Origin: Variovorax sp. CF313
GTDB lineage: Bacteria; Pseudomonadota; Gammaproteobacteria; Burkholderiales; Burkholderiaceae_C
Assembly: GCF_000282635.1 (NCBI RefSeq)
Contig: NZ_AKIW01000013.1
Location: forward strand, 97,520 to 161,519
DNA length: 64,000 bases
Reading direction: 5' to 3'
Shown here: positions 8,258-16,838 of the stretch, in pieces
How the letters are laid out: every line of letters begins with the position of its first letter
Position numbering within the stretch: the first letter of the stretch is position 1
Program-made: the position numbers and the translations under genes
The notes under the pieces: generated by a model
What the model was told of the DNA's origin: nothing
Databases searched by the model: none
Seen by the model: the letters and a program-made list of their open reading frames with translations, nothing else

Positions 8258-8827
8258 ATGACGACCATGAAGGTGAATTCCCCGGTGGTGATCGTGCTGG
8301 CCTCGGGCCGCGGCGAACGCTTCATCGCGGCCGGTGGCGCGGGCTCGAAGCTGAAGGCGTTGCTCGCCGGCAGGCCGGTGCTGGAGCGCACGCTCGACGC
8401 GGTGCGCGCCAGCGGCCTGCCATGGCACGTGGAAGATGCGGGGCACCCCGGCATGGGCGATTCGATCGCGGCCGCAGTGCGCGCAACGCCCGATGCGGCG
8501 GGTTGGCTGATCCTGCCGGGCGACCTGCCGCTGGTGCAGCCCGCGACGCTGCAGGCTGTTGCAGCAGCCCTGGGCGGCCGGGTGAATGCCGTGCAGCCGC
8601 AGTACCGGGGCGAGCGCGGCCATCCGGTGGGCTTTGCCGCCGGGTGCGGTGCGCAACTCGCCATGCTGGAGGGAAGCCTGGGCGCATCGTCCATCCTGCG
8701 GTCGATGCGTGCCATCGATTCGGTGGCCGACCTGGTGGTGGACGACGTCGGCGTGATCACCGACATCGACACACCCGAGGCGCTGGCGCAGGCCGAGACG
8801 CTGTGGCTGGCGCGCGAGGGCGCCTAG
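8258..8827 (+). CDS. MobA-like nucleotidyltransferase family protein
   Basis: 189 residues. The NTP-transferase signature appears at the N-terminus ([18 protein letters not shown], then SKLKALLAG), with the acidic metal-binding motif LPGDLPLV mid-protein and RGHPVGF later. This is the MobA/MocA group that joins CTP or GTP to molybdenum cofactor; the usual ASGxSxRMG is modified here to ASGRGERF. No molybdoenzyme genes are visible nearby, so cofactor maturation is a family-level inference. Divergent from pdxH with 29 bp between starts. Confidence 0.8.
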   Translation: MTTMKVNSPVVIVLASGRGERFIAAGGAGSKLKALLAGRPVLERTLDAVRASGLPWHVEDAGHPGMGDSIAAAVRATPDAAGWLILPGDLPLVQPATLQAVAAALGGRVNAVQPQYRGERGHPVGFAAGCGAQLAMLEGSLGASSILRSMRAIDSVADLVVDDVGVITDIDTPEALAQAETLWLAREGA

Positions 8828-8846
8828 CTTTTGCCGCCCGTTTCGA

Positions 8847-9386
8847 TCAGGGCTTGGTGATCACCGCACAGGCGATGCGCGGGCCCGAGTTGCCTGACGG
8901 CTGCGTCGTGAAATCGTCGCGGTCGCGATGCACCACCAGGGCGCGGCCCACCACGTTGTTGGCGGCGCCGTCCGTCAGCGAGATCGAGTGGTCTTCCACG
9001 CTGAAGCGGGCCACGCCGCTGGCATCGGCCACCAGGCTCGGCAGTTCGCCGGCATGGCTGCCCGCGGCGGCGAACTTGCCGTGCGTGCCGCCGGTCGGAT
9101 TGAAGTGGCCGCCCGAGGCGTCGCCGTTGTTGCCGCAATCGCCCTTCTCGTGGATGTGGAAGCCGTGCTCGCTGCCCGGTGCCAGCCCGCGCACTTCGCC
9201 CGACACGCGCACGCCGTGGTCGAGCGCGGCGAAGGTCACCGTGCCGCGCGTCGGGTTGGGCGTGATGGCGCCGGTCGGCACCAGCTCGACGGCGGTGCTC
9301 GGCTTGCCGCCCATGCTGCCGCAGGCGGCGAGAAGGGCGCAGGCGAGGAGGGCGGCGCCGGCGGCGGCGAGACGACGTTGGGTCAT
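8847..9386 (-). CDS. sodC: Superoxide dismutase [Cu-Zn], periplasmic lipoprotein type
   Basis: 179 residues. A lipoprotein signal ends LLAAC (Cys22). Copper and zinc ligands are visible in HGFHIHEKGDCG, GGHFNPTGGTHG and the later VVHRDRDDF; the Cys in GDCG and that in RIACAVI form the conserved disulfide, and GNSGPRIACAVI contains the catalytic Arg. It dismutates superoxide in the periplasm. Its ATG overlaps the TGA of the upstream chaC-like gene by 4 bp (ATGA), so translation is probably coupled. Confidence 0.95.
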   Translation of the reverse strand: MTQRRLAAAGAALLACALLAACGSMGGKPSTAVELVPTGAITPNPTRGTVTFAALDHGVRVSGEVRGLAPGSEHGFHIHEKGDCGNNGDASGGHFNPTGGTHGKFAAAGSHAGELPSLVADASGVARFSVEDHSISLTDGAANNVVGRALVVHRDRDDFTTQPSGNSGPRIACAVITKP

Positions 9387-10132
9387 GTGTTTTCCTTGGA
9401 TGATTCGGAAGGTTGGGAAGAAGAGTCTGAAGACCCCGGAACATATACCGGAGGCTGCGGCGCCCCGCAATCGGCGGCGGCCTCGGTTTGCTGCTGGCGC
9501 TGCTGTTCCTGAACGGCGGCCAGCGCCACCAGGCGGGCCAGCGCCGCGTCGTGGATCGAGTGGCGCTGCAGTTCGAGCAGCGTCTGGCGTGCGTAGTCGA
9601 GCGAAGTTCCGTAGCGGCCGACGGCGTTGGCGAAGATGTGGCGGTAGCGCTCGTCGCTGAGCTCGCCCGTGAAGTTGGGGCTGCGCCGCGACAGCGTGAA
9701 CGCCAGCGCGCGCACAGGCCCTTCGGCCGTGCCGCAGCGCAGCCATTTCGGGTCGTACACGCCAGTCGGCATCTCGCGCAGCCAGAGCCGGCGCAGCGTT
9801 TCCAGACCCTCGGCCCTGGGCACGCGGAACACCATGCCACGGCAGCTGCCGCCCGAGAGCAGTCCGAACACGAGGCCGGGCACCTGGACGCTGCCGCGGT
9901 TCACGCGGCTCCACATCTTCAGCGCGCGATGCCAGCCGCGCACCCAGGCCTGGCGCCGCTCGACGAAGTCGAACTCGGGCCGCCAGATCAGCGAGCCATA
10001 GCCGAAGAGCCAGAGATCCTCATGCCCGCCCCAGTCGGCGATGGCGCGCTCGAGCATCGGCTGCGGATCGCGCAGGGGTTTGGGCATGGGGTCGAGTCCC
10101 GGCGGACCGGGGTTCGGCGCAGGGTCCGACAT
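9383..10132 (-). CDS. ChaC-type gamma-glutamylcyclotransferase
   Basis: About 249 residues from ATG 10132 (a GTG start 15 codons upstream is also open). The ChaC fold signature FGYGSLIW is at residues 43-50, followed by GWHRALKMWSR, VPGLVFGLLSGGSCRG and the later FTLSRRSPNFTGELS. ChaC enzymes cleave glutathione to 5-oxoproline and Cys-Gly in the cytosol. The last ~35 residues are a Gln/Ser/Pro-rich tail (QEQQRQQQTEAA) outside the domain. It precedes sodC with a 4 bp overlap, an unusual pairing of glutathione turnover with periplasmic superoxide defence. Confidence 0.85.
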   Translation of the reverse strand: MSDPAPNPGPPGLDPMPKPLRDPQPMLERAIADWGGHEDLWLFGYGSLIWRPEFDFVERRQAWVRGWHRALKMWSRVNRGSVQVPGLVFGLLSGGSCRGMVFRVPRAEGLETLRRLWLREMPTGVYDPKWLRCGTAEGPVRALAFTLSRRSPNFTGELSDERYRHIFANAVGRYGTSLDYARQTLLELQRHSIHDAALARLVALAAVQEQQRQQQTEAAADCGAPQPPVYVPGSSDSSSQPSESSKENT

Positions 10133-10222
10133 GGGGATGCCGGGACCGCCGCCTACAATTTCCTGATCATGGTTCACCGCACCATTATTTACCTACCCCT
10201 TCCCTATGGAGCAAGATCCCCG

Positions 10223-10780
10223 ATGAGCGATGACGACAGCCAGCAGAATTTCATCCTCGGATTCGTCATGGCGCTGATCGCCCTGGTGATCTTCTTCGTG
10301 GTCGGCATCGTGCTCTGGCACAGGGGCCACAACCCCGCGGTCGCGCAGGCCGCCGCCGCTCCCGCGGCGGTGGTGGTCTCGGCGCCGGCCCCCGGCGCCG
10401 CGCCCAAGGTGGCCGAGGTCACCGAGACCGTGACGGTCACGATCCCCGACGGCGCAAGCATCCGCGTGGTCGACGGCGTGGTGAACTTCTACTTCGCGAC
10501 CGGCAGCGCCGACCTTGCACCCGGCGCCGCCGAGGCGCTGGCCGCGGTCATCAAGGGCGTCGAGAGCGGCCGCAAGGCGGTGGTCTCGGGCTTCCACGAC
10601 ACCACCGGCGACGCCGCCATCAACGAACAGCTCGCGAAGAAGCGCGCTGAGATGGTGCGCGACGTGCTCGTGGGCCTGGGCGTGCCGGCGGCCAAGGTCG
10701 ACCTGCAAAGGCCCGCCGTGACGGCCGGCTCGGGCAACGATGCCGAGGCGCGCCGCGTCGAGGTGAAGCTGGTGGACTGA
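10223..10780 (+). CDS. OmpA-domain membrane protein
   Basis: 185 residues. A short cytoplasmic head (MSDDDSQQN) is followed by one membrane helix (residues 10-31, FILGFVMALIALVIFFVVGI), an Ala/Pro-rich linker, and a C-terminal OmpA-like domain (NFYFATGSADLAPG, GFHDTTGDAAINEQLAKKRAE, VRDVLVGLGVPAAKVDL). The inner-membrane anchor plus peptidoglycan-binding fold suggests a link between inner membrane and cell wall. A TACAAT at about 10153-10158 may be the -10 hexamer, though no good -35 is seen. A strong terminator follows 31 bp after the stop. Confidence 0.85.
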   Translation: MSDDDSQQNFILGFVMALIALVIFFVVGIVLWHRGHNPAVAQAAAAPAAVVVSAPAPGAAPKVAEVTETVTVTIPDGASIRVVDGVVNFYFATGSADLAPGAAEALAAVIKGVESGRKAVVSGFHDTTGDAAINEQLAKKRAEMVRDVLVGLGVPAAKVDLQRPAVTAGSGNDAEARRVEVKLVD

Positions 10781-10811
10781 GCGCCGCGCGCATCGGCTGC
10801 AAGAGCAGAAG

Positions 10812-10836
10812 AAGCCCGGTGACGCCGGGCTTTTTC
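10812..10836 (+). terminator. Rho-independent terminator
   Basis: A perfect 8 bp stem (aagcccgg with ccgggctt) encloses a 5-base loop, followed by TTTTC. It lies 31 bp beyond the OmpA-domain gene stop and would end that transcript. Confidence 0.88.
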
Positions 10837-10981
10837 ATGGGTGCTTCCCTGCAGGGGCGCGGATGAGAGGATTCGTATTGGCGGGCACCCGGATTTCATC
10901 GGGCTTTCGTGCCCGGCTTGTTACCATGGGTCTCCAGGCCCACAGCCGCCCTGGCGGCACGCAGCAAGAGCCACCGACCCC

Positions 10982-12823
10982 ATGAGCAGCAGCACACACC
11001 CCATCGTCCGCGACGTCACCGATCGCATCCGCGAGCGCAGCAAGGGGCTGCGCAGCGCGTACCTCTCCCGCCTCGCCGAAATCCGCGACCGCGACCGCGG
11101 CTCAGACCGCATGGGCTGCGCCAACGTGGCGCACGCCGTGGCCGGCATTCCGGCGAACGACAAGTTCCGCGTGGTGGCCGAGCGCGCGCCCAACATCGGC
11201 ATCGTCACCGCCTACAACGACATGCTCTCGGCCCACGCGCCGTACCAGGGCTACCCCGACATCATCAAGCACGAGGCCCGCCGACTCGGCGCCACCGCGC
11301 AGGTGGCCGGCGGTGTGCCCGCCATGTGCGACGGCGTCACGCAGGGCACGCCCGGCATGGAACTGAGCCTGTTCAGCCGCGACCTGATCGCCATGAGCAC
11401 GGCCGTCGCGCTCACGCACGACATGTTCGACAGCGCGCTGCTGCTCGGCGTGTGCGACAAGATCGTGCCGGGCCTGCTGATCGGCGCGCTGCACTTCGGC
11501 CACCTGCCGACCGTGTTCGTGCCCGCCGGCCCGATGCCCTCGGGCCTGTCGAACAATGCCAAATCGAAGGTGCGCGAGCAGGCGGCGCAAGGCCTCGTGG
11601 GCCGCCAGGGCCTGCTCGACGCCGAGATGGCGGCCTATCACACGATGGGCACCTGCACCTTCTACGGCACCGCCAACAGCAACCAGATGCTGCTCGAGGC
11701 CATGGGCCTGCACGTGCCCGGCACTGCCTTCATCCAGCCCGGCGACGCGATGCGCGAAACGCTCACGCGCGAAGCGGTGCGCACCGTGCTGGGCAAGGCG
11801 AGCGACATTTCCTTCCAGTGCCCGCCCATCGGCGAGATGGTGGACGAGCGCTGCATCGTCAACGCCATGGTCGCGCTGCTGGCCACGGGCGGCTCCACCA
11901 ACCACCTGATCCACTGGGTGGCCGTGGCGCGCGCCGCCGGCATCGTGATCGACTGGGACGACTTCTCGAAGCTCTCCGATGTGGTGCCGCTGCTGAGCCG
12001 CGTGTATCCCAACGGCAGCGCCGACGTGAACGAGTTCCAGGCCGCGGGCGGTCCCGGCCTCGTGATCGGCGAACTGGTCGACGCCGGCCTGATGCATGCC
12101 GACGTGCTGACGGTGCGCGCGGGGGGCATCCGCGAATACGCGAACATCCCGGCGCTGGCGGGCGATGGCGCCGAACAGCGCCTGCAATGGAGTCCCGCGG
12201 CGCCGCTGAAGAACGAAGCCATCACACGCACGGTCGCGAATCCGTTCAGTGCCACCGGCGGCCTCAAGCTGCTGGGCGGCAACCTCGGGCGCAGCGTCAT
12301 CAAGGTGTCCTCGGTGCCCGACGACCGCCATGTCATCGAAGCGCCCGCGCGCGTGTTCGACTCGCAGGCCGCGCTGCACAAGGCCTTCACCGCCGGCGAA
12401 CTCGAGCGCGACGTGGTCTGCGTGGTGCGCTGGCAGGGCCCGCAGGCCAATGGCATGCCCGAGCTGCACAAGCTCACGCCGCCGCTGTCGGTGCTGCAGG
12501 GCAAGGGATTCCGCGTGGCGCTGGTCACCGACGGCCGCATGAGCGGCGCGTCGGGCAAGATACCGGCCGCCATCCACGTCTCGCCCGAAGCGGCTGCGGG
12601 CGGCCCGCTCGCCAAGGTGCGCGACGGCGACCTGATCCGCCTCGATGCGGTAGCGGGTACGCTGGCCGTGCTGCTGCCCGAAGACGAATGGGCCGCGCGC
12701 GAAACCGCGACGCTGCCCGAAGCGCAGCGCATCGCCGATGGACACGGCCTCGGCCGCGAACTGTTCGCCGGCATGCGCCGCAATGCACTCACTGCCGAAG
12801 AGGGAGCCTGCTCATGGCTGTAA
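10982..12823 (+). CDS. edd: Phosphogluconate dehydratase (Entner-Doudoroff)
   Basis: 613 residues; dehydrates 6-phosphogluconate to KDPG. It belongs to the IlvD/Edd family: candidate [4Fe-4S] ligands are Cys116 (GGVPAMCDG), Cys158 ([11 protein letters not shown]) and Cys225 ([11 protein letters not shown]). Other family blocks are [19 protein letters not shown] and [14 protein letters not shown]. Length and the eda gene next door separate it from dihydroxyacid dehydratase. The start at 10982 gives the usual MSS-type N-terminus. Repeat A lies between it and eda. Confidence 0.96.
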   Translation: MSSSTHPIVRDVTDRIRERSKGLRSAYLSRLAEIRDRDRGSDRMGCANVAHAVAGIPANDKFRVVAERAPNIGIVTAYNDMLSAHAPYQGYPDIIKHEARRLGATAQVAGGVPAMCDGVTQGTPGMELSLFSRDLIAMSTAVALTHDMFDSALLLGVCDKIVPGLLIGALHFGHLPTVFVPAGPMPSGLSNNAKSKVREQAAQGLVGRQGLLDAEMAAYHTMGTCTFYGTANSNQMLLEAMGLHVPGTAFIQPGDAMRETLTREAVRTVLGKASDISFQCPPIGEMVDERCIVNAMVALLATGGSTNHLIHWVAVARAAGIVIDWDDFSKLSDVVPLLSRVYPNGSADVNEFQAAGGPGLVIGELVDAGLMHADVLTVRAGGIREYANIPALAGDGAEQRLQWSPAAPLKNEAITRTVANPFSATGGLKLLGGNLGRSVIKVSSVPDDRHVIEAPARVFDSQAALHKAFTAGELERDVVCVVRWQGPQANGMPELHKLTPPLSVLQGKGFRVALVTDGRMSGASGKIPAAIHVSPEAAAGGPLAKVRDGDLIRLDAVAGTLAVLLPEDEWAARETATLPEAQRIADGHGLGRELFAGMRRNALTAEEGACSWL

Positions 12824-12825
12824 TC

Positions 12826-12926
12826 GGGCTCGCCCCCAGGCTGCGCGCGCTTCGTGCCGCTTCGCCTTCCCCCTTCCGGGGACAACACCGGTGGCCCGGC
12901 AAAGCCGGTTCCGCGGCGTTTCTGGA
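12826..12926 (+). repeat. Repeat A, copy 1 (two-hairpin intergenic element)
   Basis: A 101 bp element that begins three bases after the edd stop and fills much of the gap to eda. It shares about 89 of 101 positions with 41926-42026 and also matches the inverted copy at 57311-57409. It holds two potential hairpins: CCCC...GGGG near 12864-12881, and CCGGC-AAA-GCCGG near 12896-12908. Its position inside an operon resembles REP-type elements that stabilise upstream mRNA. Confidence 0.8.
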
Positions 12927-12982
12927 ATTGAGCACCGCGATTTTCAGGATCGCGGATGTGCTTGAAGTAATGGAGCTATGAA

Positions 12983-13618
12983 ATGACAAAGAAACTCACC
13001 GCCCTCGAAGTCATGCGCGATGCGCCGGTCATTCCGGTCATCGTGCTGAACGACGTGAAAGACGCCGTCCCTCTCGCTCGTGCACTGGTGGCTGGCGGCA
13101 TCCGCATGCTCGAAGTCACGCTGCGCACGCCGCAGGCGCTGCAGTGCATCGAAGCCATTGCCAGGGACGTTCCCGAGGCCGTGGCCGGCGCCGGCACCAT
13201 CCGCAGCGCGGCCGATGCCCAGGCCTCGGCGCTGGCCGGCGCGAAGTTCGGCGTGAGCCCGGGCTACACGCGTGCGGTCGGCAAGGCCTGCCACGACCTC
13301 GGCCTGCCGCTGCTGCCCGGCGTGGCCACCGGCAGCGAGATCATGATGGCGCAGGAAGACGGCTACACCCAACTCAAGTTCTTCCCCGCGCTGCAGGCCG
13401 GCGGGCTGCCGATGCTCAAGGCCTGGCAGGGTCCGTTCGGCGACGTCACCTTCTGCCCGACGGGCGGCATCCAGGCGGGCAACGCGGCCGAGTTCCTCGC
13501 GCTGTCGAACGTGGCCTGCGTGGGCGGTTCGTGGATCGTGCCGACCGACGCGATCCGCGAAGGCGACTGGGCCCGCATCGAGCAGCTGGCACGCGCCGCG
13601 AGCCAGCTGCCGCGCTGA
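12983..13618 (+). CDS. eda: KDPG aldolase (2-dehydro-3-deoxy-phosphogluconate aldolase)
   Basis: 211 residues; class I aldolase splitting KDPG into pyruvate and glyceraldehyde-3-phosphate, completing the Entner-Doudoroff pathway begun by edd. The Schiff-base lysine is Lys132 in QLKFFPA, and the catalytic Glu44 is in RMLEVTLRT; the phosphate-binding CPTGGI loop is near residues 150-160. It lies 159 bp downstream of edd with repeat A between, and only 2 bp before the HAD gene, so the three genes are likely one operon. Confidence 0.96.
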   Translation: MTKKLTALEVMRDAPVIPVIVLNDVKDAVPLARALVAGGIRMLEVTLRTPQALQCIEAIARDVPEAVAGAGTIRSAADAQASALAGAKFGVSPGYTRAVGKACHDLGLPLLPGVATGSEIMMAQEDGYTQLKFFPALQAGGLPMLKAWQGPFGDVTFCPTGGIQAGNAAEFLALSNVACVGGSWIVPTDAIREGDWARIEQLARAASQLPR

Positions 13619-13620
13619 TC

Positions 13621-14349
13621 ATGCGCGCCGATTTCGACGCGGGCGACCTGAAGGTCATCGCGTTCGACGTCTTCGGCACGGTGGTCGACTGGCACAGCGG
13701 CATTGCCGCCGAGGTCGAGCGCGCATTGCCGGGCGTGGACGGCGCGGCCTTCGCGCTGGCGTGGCGCGCGGGCTACCAGCCCGCGATGAAGGCCGTGATG
13801 GAGCGCATTGCCGCGGGCGAGGGCGGCTTCACGCTGCTCGACGAGCTGCACCTGAGCATGCTCGAACAGGTGCTGCGCGATTTCGGCCTGTCCGAGCGCC
13901 TCGACACGGCCGCCAGGCGCGACCTGAGCCGCGCCTGGCACCGCCTGCCGGCCTGGCCCGATTCGGTGCCGGGTCTCACGCGGCTCAAGAAGAAGTTCAC
14001 CATCTGCACGCTGTCGAACGGGAACATCGGCCTGCTCACCGAGATGGCGAAGCGTGCGGGCCTGCCCTGGGACTGCGTGCTGTCGGCCGAGGTGTTCAAG
14101 GCCTACAAGCCCGACCCGCGCACCTACCTCGGCGTGGCGGGTGTGTTCGATGCAACGCCCGGTCAGGTGATGCTGGCCGCCGCGCACCACGACGACCTGG
14201 CCGCCGCGCGCGTGTGCGGCCTGAAGACGGCCTACATCGAGCGCCCGCACGAATTCGGCCGCGCCAAGCCGAAGGACGTGTCGCCGCAGCCGGACAACAA
14301 CCTGCATGCGCGCGACATCGAGGCGCTGGCCGACCTGCTGGGCTGCTGA
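13621..14349 (+). CDS. Haloacid dehalogenase type II family hydrolase
   Basis: 242 residues. The HAD nucleophile is Asp16 in AFDVFGTVVDW, which has the type II dehalogenase form (FDVFGT) rather than the phosphatase form DxDGT. Motif II is CTLSNGN, motif III FKAYKPDPRTY, and the acidic end AAHHDDLAAAR is typical of 2-haloacid dehalogenases. The ATG follows the eda stop by 2 bp. Activity could be dehalogenation of 2-haloalkanoates or an unrelated hydrolysis; its place behind eda is unexplained. Confidence 0.85.
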   Translation: MRADFDAGDLKVIAFDVFGTVVDWHSGIAAEVERALPGVDGAAFALAWRAGYQPAMKAVMERIAAGEGGFTLLDELHLSMLEQVLRDFGLSERLDTAARRDLSRAWHRLPAWPDSVPGLTRLKKKFTICTLSNGNIGLLTEMAKRAGLPWDCVLSAEVFKAYKPDPRTYLGVAGVFDATPGQVMLAAAHHDDLAAARVCGLKTAYIERPHEFGRAKPKDVSPQPDNNLHARDIEALADLLGC

Positions 14350-14883
14350 TCAGCCGGTGAGCAGCTTCTCCACCGTACGCAGGTTGCGCGTGGTGGTGCT
14401 CGACTTGTAGCGCGTCTTGGCCAGCAGCTTGGCCACCGGCGTATCGAGGCTCTCGCCGCGCGGGCATTGCCAGTACAGCACGCCCTTGCCGGGCTCCATC
14501 TGTTCGACGTCGGCATCGACGGTGCCGGCCTTCTCCACGATCTCGTCGAGCATCGCGGTGTCCGAGCCGAACACGATGTAGGGATGCCGCTCGTCGTCGA
14601 TGCGCTCGAAGGGATAGGCCTTGGCCACGTCGGCCACCTGCTTCTGTGTGAGCAGCACGATCCACGCCTCGTAGCCGAATCGCTTGCGCAGCGCCTGCTC
14701 GATGCGCTTGCGCAATGCGGTGGCATCGCGCTCGTCGGTGTCGAACAGCACGTTGCCGCTGGCGAGCACGGTGCGCACCGCGCCGAAGCCGAGTTCTTCC
14801 GCGAACAGCGCCTTCAGGTCGGCGCTCCTGATCGCGATGCCGTTGACGTTCACGCCACGCAGCAGGGCAACGCGGCGAGTCAT
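14350..14883 (-). CDS. DUF1697 family protein
   Basis: 177 residues matching the DUF1697 pattern: N-terminal RRVALLRGVNVNG, then DLKALFAEELGF, VLASGNVLFDT and a C-terminal RYKSSTTTRNLRTVEKLL. The family is cytosolic with an alpha/beta ferredoxin-like fold and has no established function. Its start codon shares one base with the gloA stop (TGATG), so it is translationally coupled to gloA. It converges on the HAD gene with no spacer at all. Confidence 0.88.
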   Translation of the reverse strand: MTRRVALLRGVNVNGIAIRSADLKALFAEELGFGAVRTVLASGNVLFDTDERDATALRKRIEQALRKRFGYEAWIVLLTQKQVADVAKAYPFERIDDERHPYIVFGSDTAMLDEIVEKAGTVDADVEQMEPGKGVLYWQCPRGESLDTPVAKLLAKTRYKSSTTTRNLRTVEKLLTG

Positions 14884-15296
14884 CAGCGCAGGCCGCCGCC
14901 GGCGGCGCCTTCGTCACGCTGGATCAGCTCGATCTTGTAGCCGTCGGGGTCCGTCACGAACGCGATCACGGTGGTGCCGCCCTTGACCGGCCCGGCCTCG
15001 CGCGTCACGTTGCCGCCCGCGGCCTTGATCTTCTCGCAGGCCGCGTACGCGTCGGGCACGCCCAGCGCGATGTGGCCGTAGGCGGTGCCCAGTTCGTAGC
15101 TCTCGGTGCCCCAGTTGTAGGTGAGCTCGATCTCGGCCTGCTCGGGGTTGCCCTTGCCGTAGCCGATGAAAGCGAGGCTGTACTTGTACTCGGGGTTCTC
15201 CGAGGTGCGCAGCAGGTTCATGCCGAGCACCTTGGTGTAGAAGTCGATGGAGCGCTGGAGGTTGCCGACGCGCAGCATGGTGTGGAGGAGTCGCAT
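14883..15296 (-). CDS. gloA: Lactoylglutathione lyase (glyoxalase I)
   Basis: 137 residues; isomerises the methylglyoxal-glutathione hemithioacetal to S-lactoylglutathione. The metal ligands line up with the E. coli enzyme: His5 (RLLHTML), Glu57 (AEIELTYNW), His75 (YGHIALGV) and Glu123 (YKIELIQ). The two glyoxalase repeats are intact. The downstream DUF1697 gene overlaps it by one base. A GST gene lies upstream on the same strand but is separated by a probable terminator. Confidence 0.96.
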   Translation of the reverse strand: MRLLHTMLRVGNLQRSIDFYTKVLGMNLLRTSENPEYKYSLAFIGYGKGNPEQAEIELTYNWGTESYELGTAYGHIALGVPDAYAACEKIKAAGGNVTREAGPVKGGTTVIAFVTDPDGYKIELIQRDEGAAGGGLR

Positions 15297-15318
15297 CTCG
15301 TGGGGGCCGTTGGGCGTG

Positions 15319-15349
15319 AAGAAAGGGAGGCCGCTATTGTCTGCCTCCC
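15319..15349 (-). terminator. Probable Rho-independent terminator after the GST gene
   Basis: On the minus strand a 7 bp stem (GGGAGGC with GCCTCCC, plus coordinates 15325-15331 and 15343-15349) with an 11-base loop is followed by TTTCTTC. It begins 11 bp after the GST stop and would separate that gene from gloA. The loop also contains GACAAT, which could serve as the gloA -10 hexamer, so both roles are possible. Confidence 0.6.
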
Positions 15350-15359
15350 GCCGCGACGA

Positions 15360-16049
15360 TCAAGCCGCCAGTGTCAGCAGGTGGGCCTGGTGGCGCTTCA
15401 GGAATTCCATCAGGTGCCGGGGATATTCAGGCACCACCGCATCGCGCACGCTGGGGCGGGCCGCCAGCGCCTTGCGCCAGGCCTTGACCCTGGGCAGTGC
15501 GTCGAAGACATGCGAGTCGCTGATCGCGTCGAACACCTCGAAGTAGCGGAACACCGGTGCGAAGACCGCGTCGACGAGGCTGAAGTTCTGGCCGGCGAAG
15601 TAGGGACCTTCTCCCGAGGCTGCCAGCGCAGCTTCCACGCGCTCGAACCTGGCGACGAGCGCCAGCCGCTTCTGCTCGAACACGGCCGCGTCCTGCGTGG
15701 TCTCGTAACCCCAGAGGTCGCCGAGGATGGCCGAGCCGAACTCCATCCACGCGCGATGTTCGGCGCGCTGGAGCGGGTCTTCGGGGTGCAGGCGGGCGCC
15801 GGGCTGTGTCTCCTCGAGGTACTCGCAGATCACGTTGCTCTCGAACAGCACGGCCTCGCTGCCGTCGGGCCGGCGCACCTTCAGCAGCGGTACCTTGCCG
15901 AGCGGCGAGATGTCGAGAAACCACTGGGGCTTGTTCGCGAGGTCGATGACGACGCGCTCGAAGGGCACGCCCTTTTCATGCAGCGCGATCGCGGCGCGCT
16001 GGACGTACGGGCACAGCAGGTGGCTGACGAGGGTGAGAGCTTGCGTCAT
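15360..16049 (-). CDS. Glutathione S-transferase family protein
   Basis: 229 residues. The N-terminal thioredoxin-like domain carries HLLCPYVQRAAIAL (a Cys-Pro active-site start as in Omega/Beta-like enzymes), the cis-proline GKVPLL and the glutathione gamma-glutamyl site LFESNVICEYLEE. The C-terminal helical domain includes FAGQNFSLVDAVFAPVF. Ligand chemistry may be conjugation or thiol transfer. ATG 16049 is chosen because residues start at the first beta strand; upstream in-frame codons encode no recognisable domain. Confidence 0.92.
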   Translation of the reverse strand: MTQALTLVSHLLCPYVQRAAIALHEKGVPFERVVIDLANKPQWFLDISPLGKVPLLKVRRPDGSEAVLFESNVICEYLEETQPGARLHPEDPLQRAEHRAWMEFGSAILGDLWGYETTQDAAVFEQKRLALVARFERVEAALAASGEGPYFAGQNFSLVDAVFAPVFRYFEVFDAISDSHVFDALPRVKAWRKALAARPSVRDAVVPEYPRHLMEFLKRHQAHLLTLAA

Positions 16050-16121
16050 GGGGCTTTCCGTTCCTGGGTGATGGATGTGTCTGGAAGGCCGCGATTCTTG
16101 CGGACCGGAACAACCTTTTCC

Positions 16122-16146
16122 CGGAAAGCCCATTCGGAAAATGGGC
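16122..16146 (-). terminator. Probable terminator of the iron(III) ABC operon
   Basis: A 7 bp stem (gcccatt 16128-16134 with aatgggc 16140-16146) and 5-base loop lie just past the ATPase stop at 16155. On the minus strand the stem is followed by TTTCC, a short U tract, so termination efficiency is uncertain. Confidence 0.55.
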
Positions 16147-16154
16147 CTCGTGTG

Positions 16155-16838
16155 CTACGCCGCTGCGTCGAGCCAGTGCGTGATGCGCCCGCCGTGCATC
16201 ACGCCGATGCGGTCGGCCATGGCGTGCGCCTCGGCCTCGTTGTGCGTGACGAGGATGGCGGTCTGGCCGGCCTGCTTGAGGATGCCGCGCACCTCCGCAG
16301 CCAGCCGCTCGCGCGTGCCGCCGTCGAGGTTGGAGAACGGCTCGTCGAGCAGCAGCAGGGCGGGCGAGGGCGCGAGCGCGCGGGCCAGTGCGACGCGTTG
16401 CTGCTGGCCGCCGGAGAGTTGGTGCGGATAGCGTTCGCCCGCGTCGGCGAGGCCGACCAGCGCCAGCATTTCCGCCACGCGCGATTGCTGCGCCGTGCGG
16501 CCGAGCCGGCGCAGGCCGAAGGCCACGTTCTTCGCCGCCGACAGGTGCGGGAACAGCGCGTACTCCTGGAACATCATGCCCACGTGCCGCTGCTCGGGCG
16601 GCAGGTGCTTCTGCGCGGACGAGAGCAGCACGTCGCCGAGCCGGACCGTGCCGGCGCGCACGGGCTCGAAGCCTGCGATGGCACGCAGCACCGTCGTCTT
16701 GCCGCAGCCCGAAGGGCCGAACAGGCAGCCGATTTCGCCGGCGTCCAATGCCAGCGAGAAGCCGTCGACGACCGTGTGTGGGCCGCGCGGTGTGTCGTAT
16801 GCGAGCTGGATCGCATCGAGGTGCAGGGGGGAACTCAT
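16155..16838 (-). CDS. ABC transporter ATP-binding protein, iron(III)-type, short form
   Basis: 227 residues. Walker A GPSGCGKT is at 41-48, the Q-loop lies in MMFQEYALFPH, the signature is LSGGQQQR, Walker B is LLLLDEP and the H-loop is VTHNEAEA. It ends soon after the nucleotide-binding domain, whereas FbpC proteins usually carry an extra C-terminal ~100-130-residue TOBE-like regulatory domain; this one lacks it. It overlaps the permease gene by 4 bp and completes a binding-protein/permease/ATPase set. Confidence 0.92.
   Translation of the reverse strand: MSSPLHLDAIQLAYDTPRGPHTVVDGFSLALDAGEIGCLFGPSGCGKTTVLRAIAGFEPVRAGTVRLGDVLLSSAQKHLPPEQRHVGMMFQEYALFPHLSAAKNVAFGLRRLGRTAQQSRVAEMLALVGLADAGERYPHQLSGGQQQRVALARALAPSPALLLLDEPFSNLDGGTRERLAAEVRGILKQAGQTAILVTHNEAEAHAMADRIGVMHGGRITHWLDAAA

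Noticed and set aside
12814..12981. A 55-codon open frame from an ATG inside edd through repeat A to just before eda
   Set aside because: It only reads through the repeat; its translation ([12 protein letters not shown]...) is the typical chance product of this element and it has no independent start signal.
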